From Haliclona indistincta (Eukaryota; Porifera; Demospongiae; Haplosclerida; Chalinidae), in assembly GCA_964017065.1 (NCBI GenBank), contig OZ024783.1:3521665-3585664 (forward strand): 64,000 nucleotides of DNA, in the 5' to 3' direction. Of this stretch, positions 1 to 13,900 are shown piece by piece. The notes under the pieces are model-generated. The model saw only the letters and a list, made by a program, of their open reading frames with translations, was not told the DNA's origin and searched no databases. The position numbers were made by a program, and so were the translations under genes. Numbering within the stretch: the first letter of the stretch is position 1; the number at the start of each line of letters is the position of its first letter.

Positions 1-1935
1 AATCTTGCATAGAACAGATCATGTCTTGTGGCTTGTTCCTTGAATGGCAACGTGCAGGATGAGGGTGTCTACCTGACTGCACAGCGTGAGGACAGTAGAA
101 CCCAAAGTCCCAGTGCACATCTCGAGTGTGAGGATAGAGTGAACCAACTTCACCGAACATTGTCCATAGCTGGTGACGACACTCCAGGATCAAGCGTGGG
201 TTGATGACGGCATCAGTAAGAATACGAACCTCCATGTGACCAACCAGACTACGAATCTCAACATGAACCAATCCTTCTTCTCTGTCATCGTTGAAGTAAA
301 AGCGAATTCGATTCCTAAATCGATTGAGCTCATCAAGTCTCCACTTCTCATCTTGAGAGAATCTGACAACCGAGGCTTCGAACTGACCAAGGGGGACAAA
401 GCCAGTAGCTGGTATGAGGAGGAGAGGAGAATAGAAGAGACCAGAAAGGCGACCAGAAAGGAGCTCGGGGTCGCTGGACTCTATCGTCACATTGTGGTCG
501 GGGTAGAGGAGGCATGGCAGGAAGTACACCTCTTCTCCACTAGCAGAACGAGCATCCTTGTAGAGGATATAACACGACTCTAGTAGCTCCACAATCTCAT
601 CAGTCGGTATTCCCGCCTCGTCAGTAGAGGATTGACTGCATGCCTTGTTCATCAGACGATGAGAAACTTCTCCTGTGAGTCGCATGTGTTTAGCTGCCTC
701 TTGTTCTCCTCTTGCTGCTCCAAATGCAGACTTAAACAGCTCTGCTGGCGGCTTCATAATCAGGTTAACATTCACAATAACACGTTTGCCAAGCTTTCTC
801 AAGCGACGATAGTAACGGATAGTGCCATACTTGTTGTGCAGGTACTGGAGCACACCAGGAAGGACTTCTCTGGAGATGCCACATTGCTCAGCTATTACTG
901 CACATTCTTCTAGAGAGCACCATCCTGGAGATGGATCGAATCTCATACGTAGCATCAGGTAGAGCAATAATGCACCTGTTGGAACCATCTGTGGAGCAAA
1001 CCTCTCATGGACTATTCTTTCTATCAGTTCACGAAGACCCTCAATATCGCTAGAGTCTTTACTCACATTGTTGAGTGGATGAATGTATCTCTTCTCCTCT
1101 CCTGGCTTGTTGACTGAGCACAGAACATCTCTTTTCATGAAATAGTCGTCTTGGAAGGATTGCTGAATGGAGCGGTCGAGAGTGAGAACAGCTGCCTCAC
1201 TGGTCTGGTCGAGGTGAGTGCCAATGAGAATGGCTGCCGGCTTGTGGTATGGACTAGTCTGGAGTGAGGAGATGCTGCACAGAGCACGCTGGATGATCTC
1301 TCTGGTAGTGTACTCTGATTCATACTGTATTGAACTGGACCCATCAGCTCTGTACACTACTGTGTAGGGAGAGTCTAGATCGTGAGTGACGTTGAAAAAA
1401 ATCAGGTTTAGTGCCATGCCGTGCAATAGAAGAGGTAGGATTTCCTGAAACTCTGGCTGGTCTCCAATATCGATAAAGTGAATAAAAGAAGGGATATCAG
1501 TATTCTTGAGGAACTCCTGGATGGTCTCCCACTCCTCATCTTTGACTAATTCAGTGAGTGTGGTGGCCACTAGCTCATCTTGTGCATGATGAGAAAGACA
1601 GTCCCAATCATGTACAAGGGTGGCAGGGGAGTTTAGAATATGGCTACACAAAGTACGGCACTGTTCCTTCAGTCCCTGGCTCCTCCACTCTCCCTCAGAC
1701 AAGAGCACTGATGATTGGTCAATGTCATGATACAACTGGACAGTAATTGGAGCATCTATACCGGTACTGGGAACAATCTCGTCAGGTGATATGTGAACGA
1801 TCTCGTGAGTAAGACGACGTCGTGCTGTGGTTTTGCCAACACGAGATGGTCCGATCATGAAAGCCTTGAGTGAGCGTACTGGTACGCTACCTTGCTGCCG
1901 AATGTGATGCTGCACAATGCTCCTCTTTACAGCTC
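1..1935 (-). CDS. Gene A exon 6: Roc-COR domain exon (partial)
   Basis: The minus strand is open from the acceptor at 1936-1937 to the window edge, about 645 codons. It starts in phase 1, completing a glycine codon with the last base of exon 5. The Walker A motif lies just after the methionine codon at 1856-1858, DIGDQ is at 1457-1471, and a COR-type winged-helix stretch follows. Compared with gene B it carries an in-frame 12-base duplication near 450-470 (four extra residues, RLSG) and lacks a serine-rich insert after the Walker A region. No stop or frameshift was seen. Confidence 0.88.
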
Positions 1936-4900
1936 CTACAGAGCCTATTGTATAATGAAAACATCCATAACGATCAGAAGGAATTTTAACTGCAATGACA
2001 ATGACATGTAGAGGTGACCACCTGATTTAAGATGGTGGCTGCAATGGGCTCATCAATTTTATCATTTTATATCAAATTTCTAGCTGTTTTTAAGGTGGCG
2101 GGTTACTGTTCACGATAAATATTAATGGGTAAAATTCTTTTTCCTTAGAACGTCCGACAGAAACTATGTACCAAAGCTAAACACATAGGTCCAACTGTCC
2201 TGAAACATCCGGGACTGTCCCGATTTTATAGGCCTAGCTGTCCCGCAGCCCGTACAGAAGGCGCTTTTATCTTGCAAATAATAGCTGCCTAACTCAAAAG
2301 AGATTAATAACACACTAGGGCAAGGAAAACTAGCTATAAACATATCCAGAGCACAGTAAATAACCTCAAAGCATGCTACTCCATTTAGTGGGCAGGGCAG
2401 AGTGTGATCACGTTTAATTCATAAGCCTAAGGGAATGTCTGTAACCATTTAAATTAATATGACGTATAACGTAGCATGTACAGCAATAGCTAGTCTATGA
2501 GAAGCGCCTTATATCAAGCCAACGACGTCTTCGAGTGAATGACGAAGCCTTTTCTCGCTATTATTCTCGAATCGCGAGTTACTGTTGGTATACTAACTGT
2601 GACCTGCGTTAAAACTTCATGAAAAGTTCTGCAAAGCAAATTTTCAAAAAAGCTCAGTCATTCACTCTTTAAGTTGTTGATCTATAAGCAGGTACTAGCC
2701 AGTAAATAGAAAATGCAATTATCTACACAGGATCAAAGTCTTGTGGGAAACTCTGAATTTTATCTCTCCATTGCCATGTATTTCTCCATTGAATTTTATC
2801 TCTCATAGTATAGTGAGCTTGTTACAGTCTGTACAATGCGTGGGCAAAACGCAACCTGCTACCTTAACTCTTTCACAAGCTCAAGCACTTACAAGAAGTC
2901 CACTATAATGTCGATGATATCGCCTGCTCGTTGACATAAATCAAGATGGCAACTCACCACCAAGCGAAATATCAGCGTTTGAACACTAATAATGCATTAT
3001 AGCCACCATCTTGTTTTCCATCCCCATCTCTACATAGGGATGCACTAACATGCGTTCTTAATATTCATTCTTTATTTAGCTGACTTTATAATTCTGCTAT
3101 TTAAAACTCTGAGTATCCAGAATAGCTGTAGCATGGACAAGTTAGATACATCCCATGTTAGCGGAATTTATGTAGTAGTTATTTCATGCCTACTTAGTGT
3201 GTATAGGAAGAAATACACGAGTAAATGGGTGTAAACCTCAAGGGCGTAGCCCAAGGGTCTATTCACACATTCACGAGTTGGTACACACAAGGCAGGTATG
3301 AGATGCAATAGTTTATTACCCCTATGAGAGAATTATCCGGTTAACATTCACAAGCACGATAGCACGAAGCGCCCTCATGCTTATGACAGTAAACTGGATA
3401 TTTCCCAAGTACGTGATAACTGATTTATAACTCCATTGCTAAATGATCTAGAAACCGCATGGCCACAAGGTGAGGTCAAGGTCATGGTAGGATCAGCTGT
3501 GTGGTGTAGAGACAGCAACCGTAAGGAAAGTAAAGCAAAGACTAGAAAATAGGAAAGAAATTACTTATCAACGTTTTGTGTGTGTCTAGTGCTTCGATCG
3601 TGCTATCATGGGTGCGAGTGCAGCTATGTATTGCCGCGGAGACTCCCTCAGACTCATTGCACTATGGTGTTCTAGGTTTAATAAGCTAGAAAAATGTTTC
3701 TTTAGCTCGCAGGATCTTTGTTGAAAGTGCTTTCGTAGGATCTTTGTTGAATGTGCTACACGTTTTTTGCCAGCAGTCCGTGACCTTCACTGGTAAAAAA
3801 TGACTATCTTTCTCAAAGAAATACTGTGTAAATAATTTTCCTGATTTCCAGTGTGTGGGAAGCTATTCGAGAGAAAGCAAGATATTTTGATAGTAGAAAA
3901 AGATTCGTCTTAAAATAAAGTTTTAGTCTTAAAAATAATTTATTTTCGTTGGCTGTTATTGTCCTAAAAATTATTACGGTGAAATTTTTCAACACAAAAA
4001 AATTCTTCTCACAAGTTGACTAAGAAATTTACTACTGTAACACAAGAAACTAACTATAAAAGTGTTGATCACGAACTGTCAAGCTATGTATGAGCTCGAG
4101 TTGACCGGCACACCCACATGACCAATTTCGCTCATGTCGGCGCATGCTATTATTAACCCTCGGCGCATGCGCGAGGGTTACGGTACTTGGTTTGTCATTC
4201 GTTCGTTCATTCATTCGTTCATTCATTCTGTCCATCGAGCTATACAGAGACCATCGCTCACTTCTGAAACTCGGTAAGGGTATGAACAGGCTTAGCACGA
4301 CAGTGGCTTGCAATGTGACTCGTGGATTTTGCTAAAGTGCTTTCGTTCTCGAGTTATGTATGGCTGGCTCACCTTGACGGCCGTCTTTGACCTCTCTGAC
4401 GACAAAAGCGCCCATAGTTGACTACCTAGGTACTTGTAGATTCCATCTAAACTGCAGGACAGCTCTGGGGGTGCGTAGACATGTCAAGAAAAAGCCTATC
4501 AAAGCCAAGAGCAATGGCTACCTACTCAGTGTTCACGGTCGCGCCCACTGACACACCTTGTCCTTGTGGTCAGCACTTTGCTGTCTTCTGGTTAGCAATG
4601 CAGTTTCAATAGCAAGCAGGCTGCAAAACTCCATGCAGTTTCAATATAGCTATAGCCTATAAGCTAAGCAGGTTGGCACTAGCTGCAAACTCCTGCTGCA
4701 ATCTCCAACTAGGGAGCTTAGTGCTAACCTTACAATATGTGCAACGGTGCTCACACGCCGAGGGTTTGTGAAATTCGTTCATTAACCCTCGGCGCATGCG
4801 CGAGGGTTACGGTACTTCGTTTGTCAGTAACCCTCGGCGCATGTTGAATGTGCTACGGTACTTAGGGTTACGGTACTTAGTTTGTCATTTTTCTGTCAAG

Positions 4901-7900
4901 AATCTACTCAGTCCATGTTTCTGTTAACAGCAGTGTCAACTTTTTTGATGACAAGATGACGATCTTGAGGATTCCTGGCTAAAATTTACTTGAGCACAGT
5001 AGTAGAAGTGTGGGGTTTCGAAATTTTCAAAATAACATTTGTAAAAAATTTATATTTGCAACCCATTTCAGCGAAAATTTCCCATAATTTTAATGCAAAA
5101 GTATATTTACATGTACATGAATACTAACCAATATCATTCAAATAGGCTATCATGTCTTGTTTATTGAGATCTCTTGCCATATCAAGTGGTGTTTTGCCAT
5201 CCTACAACAAAAGATTTCAAATTTCTATAAACAGCATGCATGATAATTATTATAGGAAATCATTATTTTAGTACAAATCAACATGCACATTATTACTGAT
5301 ACGTTAGATATCACATGAAGAGCTAATTTGGTGCTGAGATAAGGATATCATAGAGGCAGGGGAGGCACTTGCTCCTCAATTTTAGACAGGTGCTAAGTAA
5401 ACAAACCTTTCAAAACAGGTGCACGGTCTCAGTAGAGTCCAGCAGAAGCAGAAAAGCTCGCTCTAACGTACATACATCGTCAGAGTTCTATTTCTTGCAA
5501 TCTGTATACATAACACGGCCACATTGAGGGTGATCGATTAGCAGAAATGACGCCATTTTCAATACATATTAATTACGTGCTTCAAAAAAATCGCGCACGC
5601 CTACTCTTTCTTTAGACTCTAATTTCGCCCCTGCTGATGGCAGGCCTGCCAACCAAAACTTTTCAAAACCTTGAGATCATTAATATTAATTGTAATCAAT
5701 AAAAATTAATTATTACGTCATAATTACACCATAACTTTGGTGCTGTGTGCTGACTGCTTACTGGGTGACGTACAGCACACAGGGTGTTGCTAAGGTCCAT
5801 GTATACATTAAGAGTGAAATTACAATGTAACTCATTTACAATTGCAACTTATTACATAGTATGTCATCTTTCACCAATCGGATTGCTCTATTCGAGGGCA
5901 TTAATGTAGGTTATTGACCGCGCGTAGCGTCTTCTATAGCAACAGACCGTTGCGTATTTGCGAATTAAAAAAATTCGCGATGTTCTTGCGCTCACAGTGA
6001 TGAACTATGTAACAAATCATTTATTGCCCTACACAACTCGGGCAATAACCGACATTAATGACCTCGGGAAAGTCGGTTGCCCTCGTACAGTCTCGGGCTG
6101 CGCCCTCGACGGCAACCAACTTTCCCGCGGTCATTAATGTCGGTTATTGCCCTCGCGTGAGGGCAATAACTAATACTTATAGCATAGCTAAGAGTGTTTG
6201 ACCAATCAGATTGCCCAGTTGCCGGGTTATATTTCTCATATGACCCGCGGGTTTTCATATGACCCACGGGCTTTCATATGACCCGGCTACAAGTCATTGT
6301 GTTATTAATGGAATTCATGATTGATAATACTGTTCATAATAACTGCTGTGTAAACAAAGTCGGATGAATACAACACAGAAAGCAGATGAATGATGACTGC
6401 GGAGATTTGCTGATTTGTTTTAGGTACAGTGAACCTAGAGCTAGAAGGCTGCTGCTGATGATGATAGGAGCTAGTAGGGGGCGGAGAGTAGGTAGATAGT
6501 GCTGTAACAGAGCTGGATATAGTGTCGAAGACTGAGGCAGTGAGGGAGGAGCTGGTTAGTGAAGATGGAAACACTGGAACAGTACGGTAGATTAGAGAGT
6601 GGACTGGATTATAGTTAGTGGCGAAGAGGCATTCTGGAAAAAGCTGGTGGGTGGTGACGGAAGTTGATGGGAGGTTAGCGGTATTAGATGAAAGGGTGGA
6701 GCTCGCAAGGGCTGGGCTAGGCTGATGGAAGTCACTGAGAGCGAGCTGCGTGATGGTGGTGGTAGTAAGTAGTAGCTGGGATAAAAGCTACTGCTCAGTG
6801 TTGGAAGACTAGCCGTAACTTGTTGAGTAGTTGGGTCAAAAACGTCGTCGTCTTGCGGGCCGGACAAAAACGCAGCTGCTCTGGACACAAAAAGATAGCA
6901 AGAGAGCGTTCCATCGTAGCTTTTGCGTCGAAAAGTCCTGTTGCTATGCTATAAATAACTTAGATACCTCGTCCGTGGGTCATACGTGATTTATAAACCC
7001 TCCGCGGTAAGTAACGACCTCGCTACGCTCGGTCGTCACAACAACCGCGTCGGGTTTATAAATCCCGTATGACCCTTGACTCGGTATCTAACTATTATTT
7101 AAAGTGTTAGTTCAGTTGCAATGTAACTTGTTCTGTAAGTAGACGCCTGTGCTAGATCAAAACTACGAGAAACAACTTAATTACCCGTGCGCAGTACGCG
7201 CCAGGGTTATGCATTCGTGTCCGTCTATATGTGTGTGTGTGTGTGTGGAAAAAAAACGCCTGTTTGCGTCTTACCGCCCGAAAATCTCCACGAAAACGCT
7301 CTCTGCAGCTTCTTCACTGAATTTATAGTCCTATGAAGACGTTTACTGTACTGGCAAGCCTTGCTCGAGCGGCTAATCCATGGCTTTCTAAAGCTATGTG
7401 GGCCTTGTAAGAGCACTTACGGTATTGTGGGTGTGTCATCCAACCTGTTGATGACCTCACTCAGTCTCACGTGTACCGCCTAGCTTCTCTGTATCATCTA
7501 TTTTTCTACTAGTGCTGTCTATGGGCTAGCTGTAACGTGCGTGTTGCAGAAATGCTGGAGTAGTCGCCTAGCTCAGCGCACGGGTATGTGTTCTTAGAAC
7601 TCTAGTTTAATATCAAACTTAATAATTAGTTAACGCCCACAATAGGGAATAATATGGATTTCTCATCAGATTTGTCCTGCTGCCCATGAGACCGTGAGAC
7701 TGGACTGAAAACCATGAATCGTTGATCCATGAGAGTTGGTAGGCCTGTGATGGTGTCAGGACCCCATAACAAGAAGGACCATCTAATGCTCAATGGACCG
7801 TATAGCTAAAAATTTTAGTGGACTAAAATTTTGGCGAATTTGGCGAATCGTTGAGCATTTGCCAAATAAAATCCGTCAAAATTTTCTTTTTATATTACTA

Positions 7901-10900
7901 ATAGGCCATGAGCCAGAGCCCAAAATTTTGGCTTTTGGTATCATCTGGAGGGACTAAGGTTCATAGTATTTTTTAGAAGCCCTACACATCTAGAATCAGA
8001 AAAGGTGTGATAGCATTGCCGAAATGGTAGCTTTTGTGTTTTATCAAGGTTTTTGTATCTACTGTTAGCAAGCTTGAATAATGATTAAGTAGTAATTAAA
8101 TTCATGCTCCTCTAATCATATTCACAACAATGATTCTGATTATCAAGCAATGAAACTACTTATACATGTACTTCATGCTGTAAGATTATCGAAGAAAGCT
8201 ATATATATAAGTTAGACGACGAGGCCATGGGATCTACGCTGTTTAGAAACCGAGGCGGGTTTGTTGTGACGACCGAGCGTAGCGAGGTCGTTACATAACC
8301 CGGCCGAGGTTTCTAAACCGCGTAGATCCCATTGGCCGAGGCGTCTAACTATTTTAGAGTATAGCCACGAGTAGCTAAGCAACACTCACACGACGGATTT
8401 TGTAAACAAAGAAATGGCGTTTGTTTTTTAAAAGACGAGGCGTGCTAAAGTTGTTTCTTACGTAGTTCTGAACAGAGAAAGTGCAATCTTCGATGGCGAA
8501 CGACACTCAGCAGTACTCTTACACAAACGTTAATGTTTTGGTAAGTCAAGCGCCTCCGTAGTATTAAACTGTCCACACAGAAGCTCTTTGGGTCGCCAGC
8601 CATCTGAGCCATGCATGTGCGCCACTATAACAAACTCCACCCTGGCTTTTGAAACTCCTCCCCTGCCACGGCATGCTGTGCGCACTGTACTGCGGACTCG
8701 CGACTAACGATCGAAAGCGAGCAACATTTCTAGCTCGCCTCCACTCGTCTATCTTCGCTACGTGTCAACTAGTCGTCGCTCTTCTTTATGATAGTCTTTT
8801 CGTTATGCAGAGAGAATGAATCCAACAATTCCTTTATTGGCTTTTAAGTAGCGCGGCTTGGATACTAAGTGCGCGGTTTGGATACTAAGCTATTTAGAGT
8901 CCAAGCTGTAGTCAATCTCATTGGTCAATATCACTAGACTATACTCTAATAATACTTAGACTGTAGTGATCTGCTCTGAAGGCAGATGCCCTTGGCATGT
9001 CATAGCAAGATAAGGACATGCTTGTTCCTTGTGTGGAACTAAAACCCAGAGAAGATGGGTATAGACCACGTAAGGCGCTAATCGTTTCTAGGAATTACGG
9101 TACGGAAAAAATTTCATAATTTTTCAATCCGCCATTTTATACGTCAAGCTGAGATCGATCGTTGAAGATGGTGATATCTTGCTGTGCTGTTGGGTGCACT
9201 AATCGTCAAGGGCGTGATGGTAAAAGTTTATTTGTTTTTCCAAAGTACAAAGAACAGCATGACAGGTGGATTGCTGCCGTTAACCCTTTAACCCCTAATG
9301 TCGCCTTTTGGCGACATTTCTATGGCTTCAGTGCAAAATTCACAACATTTTAGGAAAAACAAAATGGCTGCCAAGAAAATTGGGACATTACATGGCTTCA
9401 GGGTGCTCGGAAACACATTTTTGGACATTCTCTATGATCTGGGCTACATTTTGCACTCACCAAAACCACTGCTATTTGTGTGTACTTTTCAGCAGCCAGC
9501 CCCAAAGTACTAACTTTGAGCAAAATTTGACGAGGTCATTGCACTTTATCGGCTTCACTTTCGAAGTGGGAGGGGCATATTGACCGACTTGAGTGTGGGC
9601 AATTGCGGCTACTCACTGGGGTAAAAGGACGCAAATTTGAGACCAGTAGCTCAAAAGACACACGAGATATTCACGAGAGAAGTGGTCAGCATTTACGAGG
9701 TTAAAATTTCAGCTAGATAATTTAGTAATTAAAGGGTTAACAGAAAAATGGGTCCCAAATCAGCTGTGCAGCGATAATTTTGTCAGTGGTAAGTCTGATA
9801 TTTGTACATAGCTATGACTGTTTTTACTAGTATGGGTCTATTTCATACAGGAAAACCATCTCGAGGTCCTCTTCATCCCGACTATGTGCCATCTATATTT
9901 TCCTTTGCCAAGGCATCACCAAAGAGACAACAAAGGTGTCATCTTCAAGGTTGAGGGTTGTAGTGGACGAAGAAATGACTGATGAAAACCAAGGAGTAGC
10001 TGAAGATAGTAATGGAGCAGCTGAAGAAAGTAATGGAGCAGCTGAATAAAGTAATGGAGCAGCTGAATAAAGTAATAGAGTAGCTGAAGAGAGTAATGGA
10101 GCAGCTGAAGAAAGTAATGGAGTAGCTGAAGAGAGTAATGGAGCAGCTGAAGAAAGTAATGGAGTAGCTGAATAAAGTAATGGAGTAGCTGAAGAGAGTA
10201 ATGGAGTAGCTGAATAAAGTAATGGAGTAGCTGAAGAGAGTAATGGAGCAGCTGAAGAAAGTAATGGAGTAGCTGAAGAAAGTAATGGAGTAGCTGAAGA
10301 AAGTAATGGAGTAGCTGAAGAAAGTAATGGAGTAGCTGAAGAAAGTAATGGAGTAGCTGAAGAAAGTAATGGAGTAGCTGAAGAAAGCAATGGAGTTGCT
10401 GAAGAAAGTAATAGAGTAGCTGAAGAAAGTAATGGAGTAGCTGAAGAAAGTAATGGAGTAGCTGAAGAAAGTATTGGAGTTGCTGAAGAAAGTAATAGAG
10501 TAGCTGAAGAAAGTAATAGAGTAGCTGAAGAAAGTAATGGAGTAGCTGAAGAAAGTAATGGAGTAGCTGAAGAAAGTAATGGAGTAGCTGAAGAAAGTAA
10601 TGGAGTTGCTGAAGAAAGTAATAGAGTAGCTGAAGAAAGTAATGGAGTAGCTGAAGAAAGTAATGGAGTAGCTGAAGAAAGTAATAGAGTAGCTGAAGAA
10701 AGTAATGGAGTAGCTGAAGAAAGTAATGGAGTAGCTGAAAAAATTAATGGAGTAGCTGAAGAAAGTAATGGAGTAGCTGAAGAAAGTAATGGAGTAGCTG
10801 AAGAAAGTAATGGAGTAGCTGAAGAAAGTAATGGAGTAGTTGAAGATAGAAATGGAGAGGATAGGACAGATAAGATTGTGTCGAAATTTGCTCCCACTGG

Positions 10901-13900
10901 CTCAATTTTTACATTTCCCAAGCAGAGTCTCCGACAAAGAAATAACACAGAGGAGTGGATTTCTTGACAAGATAAAGTATGGAGATTGGGTCATGGCTGA
11001 CCGGGGCTTCAATGTGTCCGATGACCTGGCTCTATGTGGTGCAAAATTAGTAATGTCCACATATACTAAGGGAAAACTGCAGTTGTCCAAGTACGATGTA
11101 GAGAAGACAAGACAAATTGCTAGAGTTAGAATTCACATCGAGTGTGTTATTGGACAGTTGAGGAAAAAGTTTTAGCTGCTGCAGAACACCCTTCCTATTG
11201 CCTTAATTAAATGTCCGTCTGATGATGGAAAAGCAAACTGTACAATTGACAGAATATTCATTGTGACAGCTTCACTCACTAACTTGTGTCCATCAGTAGT
11301 TCCCCTTAATTAATTTTATTGTGATTGTCAAAATTAATATAAAATAACAACTCATACAGTACCATTTACCACGGGGTTTATGTTTTAACCCAACACATGG
11401 ATGGAAAATGAAACCAAATTACAGAGCAATTGTGATTGTCACAAGCGATCATCTTGCCAGAATCAGTCTGCACCCAACCACTACAAGAGTAGCATAGTAT
11501 AGGCTAAAAAGTATTTGAATACATAATATAATAATTGAATGCCTCCAGACTTTTGTGTGCGTTCATCTTTTCTTTTGTAAACTGCCCAGGAGTGCAATAA
11601 GGTAGGTATATATCTGGCCAAAACTCCAGTGGAGGCCAGCGCGATACGTCGTCCGACCATCTCTCGTCTGCAATTTCAAAAGGAGTCTAAACAGCTTTCT
11701 GTGTTGTCCTCTCCGTACACAATCTTCATCTTCTCTAAATATCTCTCTAATTCGGCACCAGAAATAGTCTTACAGTACGCCATTGTACACAGTTTGCCGT
11801 ATAAAATGGCGGATGCGTGGGCGATCGATCGTGGGCGGTTAGATCGACTTACGGTACCGATTAGCGCCTTACGTGGTCTATAAAAAAACCCAGCCTGAAG
11901 ATGGGTATAAGTAACTTGCTGCTACATACTGCATAGTAGTATACATGTATACAGAGCCATTATTGTATACATGCTTATACATTGGATGAGACAATGCCAA
12001 GTGTTTATGCAGCTAAAGCAAAGTAAAGACTATTGACCTGTATTAAAGAAATCAGAATGAACGCATTTCACAAACCCTCGGCGTCTACGCTCCATAGACC
12101 ATAGTTGGGGATTGCAGCAAGAGTTACCACTAGTGCAGACCTGCTTAGCTTATAGGCTGTAGCTATATTGAAACTGCACTGCTAACTAGTTATGGCTTTC
12201 AGAAGGAGCTTTGCAGGCTTGCAGCTAAAGCCAACCTGCTTACTATTGAAACTGTACTGGTACTGCAATTTTATTGAATCTTGCAAAATGTGTCACGTAC
12301 GTCAACGTCATTGCACATGCGCAATAGCTAGTTAAGTAACTTTTTACTATTATTTCCAGCTATTGCGCATGTGCAAAGGGCGTTTTGTTCGCAATACATT
12401 TTGCAAGATTCACTAAAATCGCAGTAAACAGAAGACAGCAAAGTGCTGACCACAAGGACAAGGTGTGTCAAGTGGGCGTGACCGTGAACACGAGTAGGTA
12501 GCCATTGCTCTTGGCTTTGATAGGCTTTTTCTTGAGATGTCTTCGCACCCCCAGAGCTGTCCTGCAGTTTAGATGGAATCTACAAGTACCTAGGTAGTCA
12601 ACTATGGGCGCTTTTGTCGTCAGAGAGGTCAAAGACGGCCGTCAAGGTGAGCCAGCCATACATAACTCGAGAACGAAAGCACTTTAGCAAAATCCACGAG
12701 TCACATTGCAAGCCATTGTCATGCTAAGCCTGTTCATGCCTTTACCGAGTTTCAGAAGTGAGCGATGGTCTCTGTAGCTCGATGGACAGAACGAATGAAC
12801 GAACGACAGAGCAAGTACCGTAACCCTCGCGCATGCGCCGAGGGTTAATAAGTTGAATGAATTAGGAATGATGCCTAGCAAAAGCATTCTGTACCTAGCA
12901 GGAGCATTCTGTACCTAGCTTTCTCCTAAACTAGATAGTATTTATGCCCATCCCTTCTGCCAGCATAGTGACTAATTATTGATCTCATGCAGACACCACC
13001 TGTATGTTCTAAAATGAGATTTAATCAACAGCTATATGCATGCCGATATAATTATGAAAGGCAAAGGACTATACATGCTATTAAGTCAAGGGCTGACTAC
13101 TAAGCAGGACAGCCAGGTAGCACTGTATTATAGGCCAGAGAGGTGACAGGTCCAGTTAGCCGAGGATGAAAATTGTAAGAAAAGAAGCTAAAGAGCAGTT
13201 GGTACAACAGTTAAGTCGTCTTATATCGGTCTTATATACCAATTTATTGACATCTTATTCCAAGCAATGAAAGATTTGATCAAAGGATTAATACAATATA
13301 CAATTCTGTATGACTTAATACAATCAGACATGCATGCAATGGGTAATAGTAATTTTAATAGACAAGATTAATAAAGAAATGAAGTAATAGTAATAGACAC
13401 AATAAACTATCCTAATAGCGAACAACAGGCAAACCTCTATTTTGTACACTTTAGTCATCAACATGTGTAGTATAGCAATAGAATGGTTGTTTAGCATAAT
13501 ATTATTTAGACCAATAATGAATGCAAACACATGATTCCCTAGATGATGAGTAGTATCTCAGTAAAGGTATAGTAATCAAGTTTAAGTATAGTTATTTCTA
13601 TTATGATTTTCTATTATAATTGACCCCATATCTGAAATTTTATTATACTGGAAGCTTATGCTCTATGGTTTGTGCTTTACTGTAAGAACCGCTGTTCTGC
13701 ACCTGATAGATTGCAACCAGCACACATCGGTCATTCTTTTACTGCATAAGGAATTTTACCAAGATATAATTATTATGGTAAATGGAGTAAAATGCTGTCT
13801 ATGCAGCTTGTCTAACCAAAAGAGCTATAGGGTGTACACGCACTGTGTCTAAGTCAGTGAAAAATGTGGATGAAAAAATGAAATGATCAAAATTAGTATA

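Larger units (their letters stand above)
1936..5128. other. Gene A intron 5: repeats only
   Basis: No coding sequence was recognised. It holds a probable MITE at about 2006-3036, a small palindromic stretch around 3220-3285, AT-rich DNA at 3810-4030, and the left copy of a long dispersed inverted repeat at 4136-4590 with short copies of a CCCTCGGCGCATGCGCGAGGG palindrome near 4160 and 4790. Confidence 0.6.
5202..9061. other. Gene A intron 4, 3' part: nested palindromic elements
   Basis: No exon was recognised. It contains palindromic elements at about 6021-6172, 6961-7090 and 8204-8620, a (TG)n run at 7228-7247 and a repeat at about 7180-7610 that recurs around 48910-50060. Short reading frames at 6305-6888 (minus) are Ser/Pro/Leu-rich with no recognisable domain. 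Confidence 0.5.
9062..11882 (+). mobile_element. Decayed THAP / DDE transposon (ISL2EU-like)
   Basis: Terminal inverted repeats TAGACCACGTAAGGCGCTAA at 9062-9085 and its reverse complement at 11858-11882 bound the unit. Inside are a THAP zinc-finger start, a DDE_Tnp_4-like transposase fragment and, on the minus strand near 11650-11780, a short frame starting MAYCKTISGAELERYLEKMK. ISL2EU elements are known to combine THAP, DDE and YqaJ proteins; the family assignment is inferred from that combination and the two-base TA target. Confidence 0.6.

Noticed and set aside
173..583. Plus-strand 136-codon frame, also seen at 25097-25291
   Set aside because: Antisense of the COR region of genes A and B; conserved only because the sense strand is.
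9893..10948. Long minus-strand frame of LLSSATP repeats (351 codons)
   Set aside because: It is the complement of the 21-base minisatellite; a repeat with length divisible by three keeps any frame open. No domain at either end.
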